44,460 nt of DNA from Bacteroidales bacterium (GTDB taxonomy: Bacteria; Bacteroidota; Bacteroidia; Bacteroidales; UBA932): NCBI GenBank assembly GCA_024398075.1, contig JAKSJM010000019.1, positions 1 through 44,460 on the forward strand. The letters are read 5' to 3'. A program made the translations under genes and the position numbers. The notes under the pieces were generated by a model that saw only the letters and a list, made by a program, of their open reading frames with translations, searched no databases and was not told the origin of the DNA. Positions 14,914 to 22,675 of this stretch are shown here, one piece after another. Within the stretch, counting starts at the first letter, position 1. The number at the start of each line of letters is the position of its first letter.

Positions 14914-17253
14914 CTATGATCGTGCCAAATGTAAGAATAATATTTGTAAATCGGAAGCAAGGGATGTATTATAACCTTGCGAGAAATAAACTATGCGCCC
15001 GAAACTGTCGCAGACTGCGATGACAGGAAGTGTCATGGAGTCGCTCTCGCAGCCAGAGGTAAGCATGGTGAGTACCTTTCTGTCTAGGTCGGTGCCGAAG
15101 ATGGCGTTCTGGATGCCTTCAGGGCGTGAGACGCCGAGGATGACGACTGGCCTGCCCCAGGCGTTTATGTCGTCAGCCGCAGCCTGCAGCTCTATCTTCG
15201 CGTGCGAAGTAGGCTCATCCTTGTCGCCCATCACTGCCACGAGGAAATATCCGCGCCCGGTGGCGCTGAGGATGCTCTGCTGCTGGTCCGCCCCGTCAGG
15301 CAGGAACAGCTGCTCGGCATCCATCGAGCCGATGACAGCGACCTGCTCGTCAGCCTTCCTAAGCACTAGAGGGATGTGAGTCTTCGCGTCTTTCTGTACG
15401 GGGAAGAACTCGATGTGAGCGAGGACGCTACCGTCTGCCATACGGCTGCCGCTGGTGAGCATGTAGTATCCTTCGTCGAGCTTGAAGTCTGCGAAGAGCT
15501 CGATCGGTGTGTCGTCTGCATCGCTGCCGTACTCGAGTAGGTAAGGACTTCCGCTTGTGATCTCAGAGATGGTGAAATGCTTGTAGTATTTCGGTGTCTT
15601 TACGGTCTTTCCATCATAATCCAATGCTACCGAACCCCTGTCAGGCGTAGCTGTAGCCACGATTTCGCCGAAGTTCACGTCGACCCATCCGGTCTCCGAC
15701 CTGTACTGGGTCTTGCCTGTCACCTCGTCGATGCGTGCAGGGAAGCCGAGCGTGCGGGCGAGAGCGACGAAGAAGATGCCGCGTGAGCGGGCATCTGTGA
15801 GTCGCGAGCGCCAGACAGAGCGAGGCGGGATGCTAAGCCCCTGAGGGTTGCGTCCTTCTACGACGCAGATGCTGTCGCGGGTCCACGCTATCACCTCCTC
15901 GATGCTCGTGAGCCTCTCGGAGATGCCTGACGCGAGTACCTCGCTACGCAGCGGCAGCAGCGCTTCGTTCGATACGCGAGGGCACAGGATGAACGGATCG
16001 TCGCTCACTGCGTGAGCTGCTACATCCTCGAGCACGTCGGCGGTCACGTCGCAGCGGTCCTTGTCGCTAAGCTGCGAGATGATCCTCTCAGCCAGAGGCT
16101 TTCCAGATGCCAGGAAAGCATCCACTGCTGGGTTTGAATGGTCGTGAGAAGCGCGTATCTCATCCTCCTCTGAAAGTCTTATGGCATTCTGTGCGATCTC
16201 TTCCTCGCTTGCACCAGCCTGGATAGGGTTTTCGACTGGTGGAACCACTTCTATATCAGCACAGAACCTCTCGCCTAACTGGTGGTCAAGCACTACTTCA
16301 GCGCTCTCTTCAGAGATCTTTCCGAAGCCGAATCTTTCGCCCTTTGATGCCCAGATGAACACATCTCCACAGCCTGTGTCAAGTGCTGCTCTTCCAGAGG
16401 CATCGCTCAGGTACTTGGCCACCGTATAGAACTCAGCGTAGTTATATATCTTGAACTCTACGGTAGCACCTTCTACTGGTGCTCCATTCTCGTCCACGAT
16501 GGTGACTGTGCTGCGCCTTGCAGGCACATATCCTCTGATGACATTGATCTCAGTATAGCAAGGAGTTCTCTGTATGATGTCCTCGTCTCCATGGTAGTCG
16601 CCGTAGACCTTTGTGTGCAGGAGCATTGCCCTGGAAACAGGAGCATTGAACCAAGCCATGTTCAGCTTTGGCTCCGGCTCGCAGGCGCCCATGAAGTACC
16701 ATTTGCCGCCTACCCATACCTCGACCCAAGCGTGATTGTCGTCCGTATGCGCCCATCTCGGTGTATACACCTGGCGGGCTGGGATGCCGGCTGCTCGCAG
16801 TGCCGCTACCGCCAGCACTGACTCCTCGCCGCAGCGCCCCAGGCCGTTTCGCATGGTCGCCATCGGAGACGAAGTTCTCGCATCGGAAGGCTTGTAGGTG
16901 GCCTGCTCGTGGCACCAATGGTTGATCTCTATGGCTGCTTCCTCCAGGCTCATGCCAGCCACGCGTGCACAGAGGGTGTCGGCGTAGGTGGTGCGGAAGT
17001 CGTCGAGGGTCTCGTTGTTTGCGCGAAGAGGCAGCACGAAGTGCCTGAATTCGCGTTCAGGGATGCCCCAGTTCATCTTCTCGCGCACTTCAAGTGTCTT
17101 CGCCACATTCTCCTCCCAGTATGCTCTGGAGTAGGTGAGGCTGTCAGGGAGTGGCATGGTCTCGTAGAGCCAGTCCACATAGTCGGCGGTGCTCATCTGC
17201 CTGCCACACGAAATGGCTACGGCAGCGAGTGCCAGGAGGAGGAATTTTCTCAT
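14914..17253 (-). CDS. Transglutaminase-like superfamily lipoprotein, multidomain
   Basis: 779 residues with lipoprotein leader (AAVAISC, Cys16). A transglutaminase/protease-like core has the Cys in GRCGEES (Cys141) and His in DNHAWVEVW (His174). The third, acidic residue is not obvious; the local sequence is GACEPEP. Around 245-310 is a carboxypeptidase-regulatory-like beta domain (VTIVDENGAPVEGATV). A second region resembling a transglutaminase core (RSRLTDARSRGIFFVALARTLGFPARI, about 480-530, split here as RSRLTDARSRG and FFVALARTLGFPARI) has Gly/Phe where the Cys would be. The end looks thioredoxin-like (PVIAVCDSFGRIVYFSQGY). Family members include proteases and deglycosylating amidases; the reaction here is not known. 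Its start overlaps the fucosidase stop by ATGA. Confidence 0.75.
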   Translation of the reverse strand: MRKFLLLALAAVAISCGRQMSTADYVDWLYETMPLPDSLTYSRAYWEENVAKTLEVREKMNWGIPEREFRHFVLPLRANNETLDDFRTTYADTLCARVAGMSLEEAAIEINHWCHEQATYKPSDARTSSPMATMRNGLGRCGEESVLAVAALRAAGIPARQVYTPRWAHTDDNHAWVEVWVGGKWYFMGACEPEPKLNMAWFNAPVSRAMLLHTKVYGDYHGDEDIIQRTPCYTEINVIRGYVPARRSTVTIVDENGAPVEGATVEFKIYNYAEFYTVAKYLSDASGRAALDTGCGDVFIWASKGERFGFGKISEESAEVVLDHQLGERFCADIEVVPPVENPIQAGASEEEIAQNAIRLSEEDEIRASHDHSNPAVDAFLASGKPLAERIISQLSDKDRCDVTADVLEDVAAHAVSDDPFILCPRVSNEALLPLRSEVLASGISERLTSIEEVIAWTRDSICVVEGRNPQGLSIPPRSVWRSRLTDARSRGIFFVALARTLGFPARIDEVTGKTQYRSETGWVDVNFGEIVATATPDRGSVALDYDGKTVKTPKYYKHFTISEITSGSPYLLEYGSDADDTPIELFADFKLDEGYYMLTSGSRMADGSVLAHIEFFPVQKDAKTHIPLVLRKADEQVAVIGSMDAEQLFLPDGADQQQSILSATGRGYFLVAVMGDKDEPTSHAKIELQAAADDINAWGRPVVILGVSRPEGIQNAIFGTDLDRKVLTMLTSGCESDSMTLPVIAVCDSFGRIVYFSQGYNTSLASDLQILFLHLARS

Positions 17254-18563
17254 AGGTTATTCTTGAAAGTGAGTTTTATTATCTGGTCAATGGTGCCCTC
17301 GGAAGCTTCTGGTACAGTGATGGTTATAACTCCCTTCTTCTGCTTGGCCAGAATCTTGTCTCCACCCAGGATTTCGGCTGAGATGAGTTTGTTCTGCATG
17401 TCGAGAACGATGCTCTCCTGGTGCTTCATGACGTGCAGGTAGAGTACATTTTCCTTCTGGGTGCTGACGCCCCATTCCTGATCCTTGACGCAGCCCGCGG
17501 TGGTACCATAGATAGCTTCACCATTGGCCTCCAGCCACTTGCCCATGTCCTCAAGTCGCTTGATGGCCTGCTCTGGCAGGGTGCCGTCTGGCCTTGGGCC
17601 AATGTTAAGGAGCAGGTTCGCTCCCTTCGCCGCGGTGTTTACGAGGTAGCGGATGAGGTCCTCCGAAGACTTGTAATCCTTGTCTGTGATTCTGTAACCC
17701 CAAGACCAGTTCATGGTCTGGCAGGTCTCGAGTGGCAGGTGGGAAATCTCCTGGCCCGAGAGGCCGAACTCGTTCTGTCCTGGGATGTCGCGCTCGAAAA
17801 TCTGGATGTCCTCGCCCTCGAACGGGAGGAGATGATGGTTGTTTCCCACCAGGCATCCAGGCTGGAGCCTGTGGATGAGTTCATACTGCTCATAGAGATT
17901 CCAGATGGCAGGCTGCTCCTCGCGTGGGTGAGCGTCCTGGTCCCAGAGGCCATCGAACCAGATGGCACCGACAGGACCGTACTGAGTGAGGAGCTCCGTG
18001 AGCTGGGCGTTCACGAAATCCATGTAGTGCCTCCAGTCAGCCCCATCCGGACGGCCAGACTTCAGTCCAGTACGTCCACGAGGATAGTCAGTCCTGCCCC
18101 AGTCAAGGTGCGAGTAGTAGAAATGGAGCCTTATGCCTTCCTTCTCGCATGCCTTCGCCAGCTCGCCTATAACATCCCTTCCGAAAGGAGTGGCGTCCAC
18201 GACATTATAGTAAGACGCAGAGGAACGGAACATCGAGAAGCCATCGTGGTGGCGCGAGGTGATGGTGATATACTTGGCGCCTGAAGCCTTGATGGCTCTC
18301 ACCCACGCATCTGCATCGAAGCGTGATGGGCAGAATCCTGCGGCGAGTTGTGAATACTCGTTCCGGTCAAGGCCTTCATTCTCCATGACCCATTCGCCAT
18401 GTCCGAGCATGGCGTAGATGCCCCAGTGGATGAAGATTCCGAAGCGGTCTGCCTCAAACTGCTGCCTTGTGGCAATGTTTTCGCTGGATGGCTTGTAGCC
18501 AGGCTGCGCCGTCGCCGACAGAGCGCAAATGCCTAATAGAAGGGAAGCAATGTATTTTTTCAT
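17250..18563 (-). CDS. GH29 alpha-L-fucosidase
   Basis: 437 residues from ATG 18563. The frame is open from a GTG at 18569, but that codon overlaps the -7 element. The signal peptide ends at ATAQ (about 19-20). GH29 motifs are FGIFIHWG (41-48), SRHHDGF (103-109) and AIWFDG with nucleophile Asp204. The C-terminal part (from about 345) looks like the usual beta-sandwich. It removes alpha-linked fucose from glycans such as mucin or milk-type oligosaccharides, most likely in the periplasm. The overlap with the transglutaminase-like gene and close spacing to glsA/glsB make a four-gene transcript. No fucose catabolic genes are present. Confidence 0.93.
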   Translation of the reverse strand: MKKYIASLLLGICALSATAQPGYKPSSENIATRQQFEADRFGIFIHWGIYAMLGHGEWVMENEGLDRNEYSQLAAGFCPSRFDADAWVRAIKASGAKYITITSRHHDGFSMFRSSASYYNVVDATPFGRDVIGELAKACEKEGIRLHFYYSHLDWGRTDYPRGRTGLKSGRPDGADWRHYMDFVNAQLTELLTQYGPVGAIWFDGLWDQDAHPREEQPAIWNLYEQYELIHRLQPGCLVGNNHHLLPFEGEDIQIFERDIPGQNEFGLSGQEISHLPLETCQTMNWSWGYRITDKDYKSSEDLIRYLVNTAAKGANLLLNIGPRPDGTLPEQAIKRLEDMGKWLEANGEAIYGTTAGCVKDQEWGVSTQKENVLYLHVMKHQESIVLDMQNKLISAEILGGDKILAKQKKGVITITVPEASEGTIDQIIKLTFKNNL

Positions 18564-18568
18564 ATCCA

Positions 18569-18576
18569 CAAATATA
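18569..18576 (-). promoter_or_regulatory. -7 element of the fucosidase operon
   Basis: On the minus strand this reads TATATTTG, with TTTC 19 bp upstream as a -33 box. It ends 5 nt before the ATG at 18563, so the mRNA is predicted to be leaderless or nearly so. Confidence 0.6.
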
Positions 18577-18581
18577 ATCTT

Positions 18582-18589
18582 TATCTTCG
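18582..18589 (+). promoter_or_regulatory. -7 element of cutC
   Basis: TATCTTCG, one mismatch to TAnnTTTG, ends 4 nt before the cutC ATG at 18594. No good -33 box is seen. The two divergent -7 elements lie 5 bp apart, so polymerase binding at one should exclude the other. Confidence 0.45.
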
Positions 18590-18593
18590 TGGT

Positions 18594-19223
18594 ATGAAAT
18601 GGTTTTTGGAATCTTGCTGCACTTCTTTGGAGGAGGCAGTCTATGCGCAGTCGCAGGGCGCTCGTCGCATCGAGCTCTGCGAGTGCCTGGAGGTGGGCGG
18701 AGTGACACCGTCAAAGGAGCTTCTTCAGGAGGTGATTTCCGCTGTGAAGATACCTGTAAACGTGCTTGTACGTCCTCGAGGAGGAGATTTTTACTTCAGC
18801 GAGGAGGAGATTCTGGAAACGCTCGAAGGTATCAGGATGTCTGCGGCAGCGGGCGCTCAGGGCGTAGTGATCGGCGCCTTGGACGAGGCCGGAAATGTGG
18901 CAGTGGACACCATGAGGCGCCTGATCACCGAAGCCCGTGAGCTGGGTCTCAGCGTTACATTTCACCGCGCCTTCGACGTGTGTGCGGACCCCCTCGCCGC
19001 CTTCGATGCCATTCTGGATCTCGGCTGCGACAGGCTCCTCACTTCCGGCCATGAGGCCGATGCTTATGCTGGACGCTTCCTCATCGCCGAGCTTGTGCGA
19101 AGGGCATCCGGCCGTATAGCAGTGATGGCCGGATGCGGAGTCCGACCATCAAACATAGACGCCATCGCCTCAGCCTCTTCGGCTCCTGAGTATCATGCGT
19201 CTTTCTCTTTCTTCAGGGCTTAG
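18594..19223 (+). CDS. cutC: CutC family copper homeostasis protein
   Basis: 209 residues, a TIM-barrel protein with the CutC motifs GARRIELCE, GGVTPS, VLVRPRGGDFYFS, VIGALDE, TFHRAFDV and LLTSGHEADA. No signal peptide, cytoplasmic. Family members are linked to copper tolerance but their reaction is unresolved. It is about 35-40 residues shorter than typical members: the usual C-terminal segment after EYHAS is reduced to a few residues before the stop. The stop lies at the stop of the convergent gene (overlap 19220-19223), so the truncation may be tied to that arrangement. Confidence 0.92.
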   Translation: MKWFLESCCTSLEEAVYAQSQGARRIELCECLEVGGVTPSKELLQEVISAVKIPVNVLVRPRGGDFYFSEEEILETLEGIRMSAAAGAQGVVIGALDEAGNVAVDTMRRLITEARELGLSVTFHRAFDVCADPLAAFDAILDLGCDRLLTSGHEADAYAGRFLIAELVRRASGRIAVMAGCGVRPSNIDAIASASSAPEYHASFSFFRA

Positions 19224-19753
19224 TCCTGGAAGTGCTTGTCGAAGGCTTCTCTCACCTTCTTCCATACATCGTCGCTGGTCAGGATGCCCGACTCGCGGAG
19301 AGCGTTGTTCCTGAACGCGTCGATGGAGAGGTTGTCGCTGACCACCTTTATCGCGAGCACGAGCTCCAGACGTGGCGAGAATGCCGCGATGTAGTTCAGC
19401 TCCATGTCGAAGAGTGTGGAGTCTACTTTGTCTGACTCGGTCACGAAATCATTGTTCGTGTAGCAAGGGAATCCGCTGTCGCTGATGTGCAGAGGGTTCG
19501 CGTGGTCGGTGAAGTCGTAATGGCCGTTCACGAGGCGGAATGAGTCGCTCACTGTCGTCACCGTGCCAATGGCAATGTCATTACTTCCAGCATAGCCAAT
19601 GTTTACGACGCGGGTGCCCTCAGGCAGCGCGCTGCAGGTTTTGATGACGTTTCCGGCACCCACACCCATGAGTATGACTTCATGCTCGGGGAAGTGCTCC
19701 AGGCACTTTTTATATTCAGCCTCCTCGGCTGCGAGAATCACTGTCTTTTCCAT
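19220..19753 (-). CDS. Short nucleoside-phosphorylase/MTA-SAH-nucleosidase-like protein
   Basis: 177 residues, shorter than the roughly 230 usual for the PNP/UDP phosphorylase superfamily. It keeps an N-terminal beta strand (VILAAEEAEY), a glycine turn (GVGAGNV), FDMELNY, corresponding to the ribose-binding DME of nucleosidases, and VVSDNLS, corresponding to the catalytic SD. It is probably a nucleosidase or futalosine-hydrolase-like enzyme of the cytoplasm, but the substrate is not clear and a reduced activity is possible. A -7 element lies 4 nt before its ATG. It converges with cutC with a 4-bp overlap. Confidence 0.7.
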   Translation of the reverse strand: MEKTVILAAEEAEYKKCLEHFPEHEVILMGVGAGNVIKTCSALPEGTRVVNIGYAGSNDIAIGTVTTVSDSFRLVNGHYDFTDHANPLHISDSGFPCYTNNDFVTESDKVDSTLFDMELNYIAAFSPRLELVLAIKVVSDNLSIDAFRNNALRESGILTSDDVWKKVREAFDKHFQD

Positions 19754-19757
19754 GCCG

Positions 19758-19765
19758 CAAAGGTA
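19758..19765 (-). promoter_or_regulatory. -7 element of the nucleosidase-like gene
   Basis: On the minus strand this reads TACCTTTG, a full TAnnTTTG match, ending 4 nt before the ATG at 19753. Another predicted leaderless start. No -33 box is evident. Confidence 0.5.
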
Positions 19766-19793
19766 GTGATTTTTTAATTTACTTTATTATTAT

Positions 19794-19801
19794 TATATTT
19801 G
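19794..19801 (+). promoter_or_regulatory. -7 element of the SusCD locus
   Basis: TATATTTG, full consensus, 34 nt upstream of the ATG at 19836. The region upstream is T-rich and the -33 position reads TTTT. This is the only convincing promoter seen for the sixteen-gene plus-strand run. Confidence 0.6.
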
Positions 19802-19835
19802 CAAGATTCCGTTAAAATGCACTAATAGCGCGTCT

Positions 19836-22649
19836 ATGAGAAGAAATTTCGTTAAAATACTATCATTCATCGCTTTTTCTGGCTTATCGATAACTGCATG
19901 CCAGGAAAATTTTGACCCTACATACCTTGAAGACCAGATCAAAGGACTTGATTCAAGACTCTCGAAGCTTGAGAGCGTGGTGGGAGGTGTCAATACCCAG
20001 ATTTCCCAGCTTCAGGCCATCGTAAGCAGCCTTCAGTCGCATGCTTACGTGATGTCTGTAGACCAGCAGGGAGATGTGTCAGTGATCACATTTTCCGATG
20101 GAAAGACTGTAACTGTAAACTCCAGCACAGCCAGCCAGGTGCCTACTATAGGCGCTACCGAGATTGAAGGCGTTTATTACTGGACTGTAGATGGCAAGCT
20201 TCTTTGCGACGCTGATGGAAACCCTCTTCGCGTCACAGGACGTGACGGAAAGGATGGTGAGAACGGCAAGGACGGAGTCAATGGCCAGGATGGAAAAGAT
20301 GGCGTTGACGGAAAGGACGGTGAGAACGGAAAGGATGGAGTCAATGGCCAGGACGGTAAGGACGGAAAAGATGGTGAGAACGGTAAGGATGGCCAGAATG
20401 GAGGCACTCCTAAGCTGAAGATAGAGAATGGCCACTGGTATGTGTCTTACGATGGCGGTGCTACTTGGGAACTTCTGGGCATCGCATACGAGGGCGGAAG
20501 CTCTCAGGATGGCATCACTCCTAGGCTGAAGATCGTGGACGGCTATTGGTACGTATCCTACGATGAGGGTTCTTCCTGGACTAAGCTCGGAAAGGCTCAG
20601 GGCGAGGATGGAAAGGACGGAGAAAACGGTCGTGATGGTGTCGACGGAAAGGATGGAATCAATGGTACAAACGGTACCGACGGCCGCGATGGCGTTGACG
20701 GAAAGGACGGTGAGAACGGCCGTGACGGTGTCGATGGTGTGAATGGCAAGGACGGATCTACCCCACGCATCGGCGTAAAGCAGGAGAACGGCGTTTACTA
20801 CTGGACAGTGAATGGAGCATTCCTTCTCGACGAGTATGGCCAGAAGATTCCTGCATCCGGTTCTTCAGAACAGGGTTCTGGCGAGTCTATCTTCGCAGGA
20901 GTTAAGGTGGAGAATGGCGTCGTAACCATCACACTGAAGGATGGTACAAGCTTCATCATCCCTATGAAGCCAGCTGCCGGACTGCGCCTGGAGGCTATCA
21001 AACTGCATTTCACTGCATCGGAGAAGAAGACCATTCACCTGGAGCTCAATAACATTGTCAATCTTACAGTCACCGAGAAGCCAGAGGGATGGCGTGCAAA
21101 GATCAATGGCTGTGGCATTGATATTCAGGCTCCATCGTCTGCCGATGCTGACAGGGATGGTTTCGTGGCAGTCCTCGCGACTTCAGGCGACCAGACCTTC
21201 ATCGGAAAGATTTGGGTGACTCTGGATAGGCCGCTCTTCGACATGGTAGTCACTCCAAACGGAGTGATGACACTCACTGAGCTCGACTATGATTTCAACA
21301 ACCCTGGCTTCCTCGCTGGATTCATGAAGGCGGAAGCATTTGATCCAGTGGCTCTTTGTGAGGTGGCTAAGCAGTATGTACCTGGCGAGGAGGGTGTCTA
21401 CACATCGTGGTCGTCCATTTCTACAGGTAGGAAGGACTATGTGATGAATATCACAGATGCCTCATTCGAGCCAGTCCCTGGCGAGAGATATGTGGCTTAC
21501 TGTCTGCCTGGCGCGTACTCGAGGACTGTCGGTTCTACTCCGAACCCTTATGACATCGAGGTGAGATATTTCACCTACGTGAAGGATACATTTGTCCTTG
21601 ATGGTGTCACTTCCGACAAGGCTGTGGTCAGCATTTCGATGACCGGTGCAGATTCGTTCTATGGCGGACTTATCCGTGTCAAGGATTCAGATGACAAGAA
21701 AAAGATCGCGTCTATGTTCCTTGAGGACGCATTGGTACCACTCCGTGGAGCAGGTGATGGCATGTACGGCTACATGATGGAGTCGTATGAAGGAAACCTG
21801 AACAACTTCGCTGCCCTTGATGATGGTGACGGCGGTAGAAATACCCATACCATTGTCCCTGGTGGCAGATATGTGATCGGAATCGTTCCGAAGGACAGCC
21901 ACAAGGCGTCTTCTGAGTATACATTGTCCGATGTCATCCTGAAGGAAGTGAACCTTCTCACACCGACACAGGTGGCGACGGAGCTCGTCACCGCACATGT
22001 GGGACATTCTACCACCACGTCTGCTGCGGTGTCGTTTGATATCACATCTGCCGTGAGCAAGCTCTACTACATCCTCGTGACCAAGTCTGAGTTTGAGCAG
22101 TCAGGCCTCTCGGCCTACGACTATGCCTTGAAGCATGGAATCGCATGGGATAGAGCTATCCTCAAGGCCAATGGCGCCATCTCCGGCATCAGCGCAGGCC
22201 TTACCGGCCTAAAACCAGGTGAGGAGTGTGTGGGCTTGGCTGTGGCATTCACAAACAGGGACACATACAACATGGCCCAGATCGAGACCGCTGCCGCTGA
22301 GGTAGTGATGTCCAGCGAGACCATCGCGCTTACTGGATTCTCACTCACTCCAGTGCACGCAAACAGCACCGTCGTCAGCTTCACATACACCTACAGTGCA
22401 AATGTGGATCTGATCCGATACATGATTCTCAAGGATGATGATTTCAGCTATACTTATGGTGGATCTGAGGACAATGTATTCGCAGCATTGACTTCAGGGC
22501 ACAGGTGGGACTACGAAGAGCTCACACCTGGACATGACCTGGAGACCTATGTCTATCCGGAGGATGTGAATTATACAATCTATGCTGTGGGCGTAGACAA
22601 AGACGAGCACTTCACCAAGCTCGTGAGCCTTAAGTACAAACCTATCTAA
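19836..22649 (+). CDS. Collagen-like, DUF4988-containing lipoprotein heading the SusCD locus
   Basis: 937 residues. Lipoprotein leader (ITAC, Cys22), coiled coil (about 30-70), then DUF4988-type modules (VITFSDGKTV; GVYYWTVDG; KLKIENGHWYVSYDGG and its near copy RLKIVDGYWYVSYDEG; a final GVVTITLKDGT). Two uninterrupted collagen-like tracts separate them: 18 Gly-X-Y triplets at 135-188 and 17 at 256-306, rich in GKD, GEN and GVD and without proline. The rest (about 350-937) looks like a series of beta-sandwich domains (BACON- or fibronectin-like), with no enzyme motif. It is probably a surface stalk or ligand-binding protein. SusC follows after 26 bp, so it belongs to the uptake system. Confidence 0.8.
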   Translation: MRRNFVKILSFIAFSGLSITACQENFDPTYLEDQIKGLDSRLSKLESVVGGVNTQISQLQAIVSSLQSHAYVMSVDQQGDVSVITFSDGKTVTVNSSTASQVPTIGATEIEGVYYWTVDGKLLCDADGNPLRVTGRDGKDGENGKDGVNGQDGKDGVDGKDGENGKDGVNGQDGKDGKDGENGKDGQNGGTPKLKIENGHWYVSYDGGATWELLGIAYEGGSSQDGITPRLKIVDGYWYVSYDEGSSWTKLGKAQGEDGKDGENGRDGVDGKDGINGTNGTDGRDGVDGKDGENGRDGVDGVNGKDGSTPRIGVKQENGVYYWTVNGAFLLDEYGQKIPASGSSEQGSGESIFAGVKVENGVVTITLKDGTSFIIPMKPAAGLRLEAIKLHFTASEKKTIHLELNNIVNLTVTEKPEGWRAKINGCGIDIQAPSSADADRDGFVAVLATSGDQTFIGKIWVTLDRPLFDMVVTPNGVMTLTELDYDFNNPGFLAGFMKAEAFDPVALCEVAKQYVPGEEGVYTSWSSISTGRKDYVMNITDASFEPVPGERYVAYCLPGAYSRTVGSTPNPYDIEVRYFTYVKDTFVLDGVTSDKAVVSISMTGADSFYGGLIRVKDSDDKKKIASMFLEDALVPLRGAGDGMYGYMMESYEGNLNNFAALDDGDGGRNTHTIVPGGRYVIGIVPKDSHKASSEYTLSDVILKEVNLLTPTQVATELVTAHVGHSTTTSAAVSFDITSAVSKLYYILVTKSEFEQSGLSAYDYALKHGIAWDRAILKANGAISGISAGLTGLKPGEECVGLAVAFTNRDTYNMAQIETAAAEVVMSSETIALTGFSLTPVHANSTVVSFTYTYSANVDLIRYMILKDDDFSYTYGGSEDNVFAALTSGHRWDYEELTPGHDLETYVYPEDVNYTIYAVGVDKDEHFTKLVSLKYKPI
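20238..20399 (+). repeat. Collagen-coding repeat tract 1
   Basis: Eighteen consecutive 9-bp Gly-X-Y units. Longer blocks (GENGKDGVNGQDGKDG) recur inside, so the DNA is a direct-repeat tract where length changes in whole triplets would keep the frame. Confidence 0.8.
20601..20753 (+). repeat. Collagen-coding repeat tract 2
   Basis: Seventeen consecutive Gly-X-Y units with more Arg (GRD) than tract 1. It is separated from tract 1 by the two KIxxGxWYVSYDxG modules. Confidence 0.8.
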
Positions 22650-22675
22650 TTTCGAAAAGAGAGAAAATAGAGATA

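Noticed and set aside
17421-18284. 287-codon plus-strand ORF within the fucosidase region
   Set aside because: Antisense shadow of GH29, whose motifs and length are complete.
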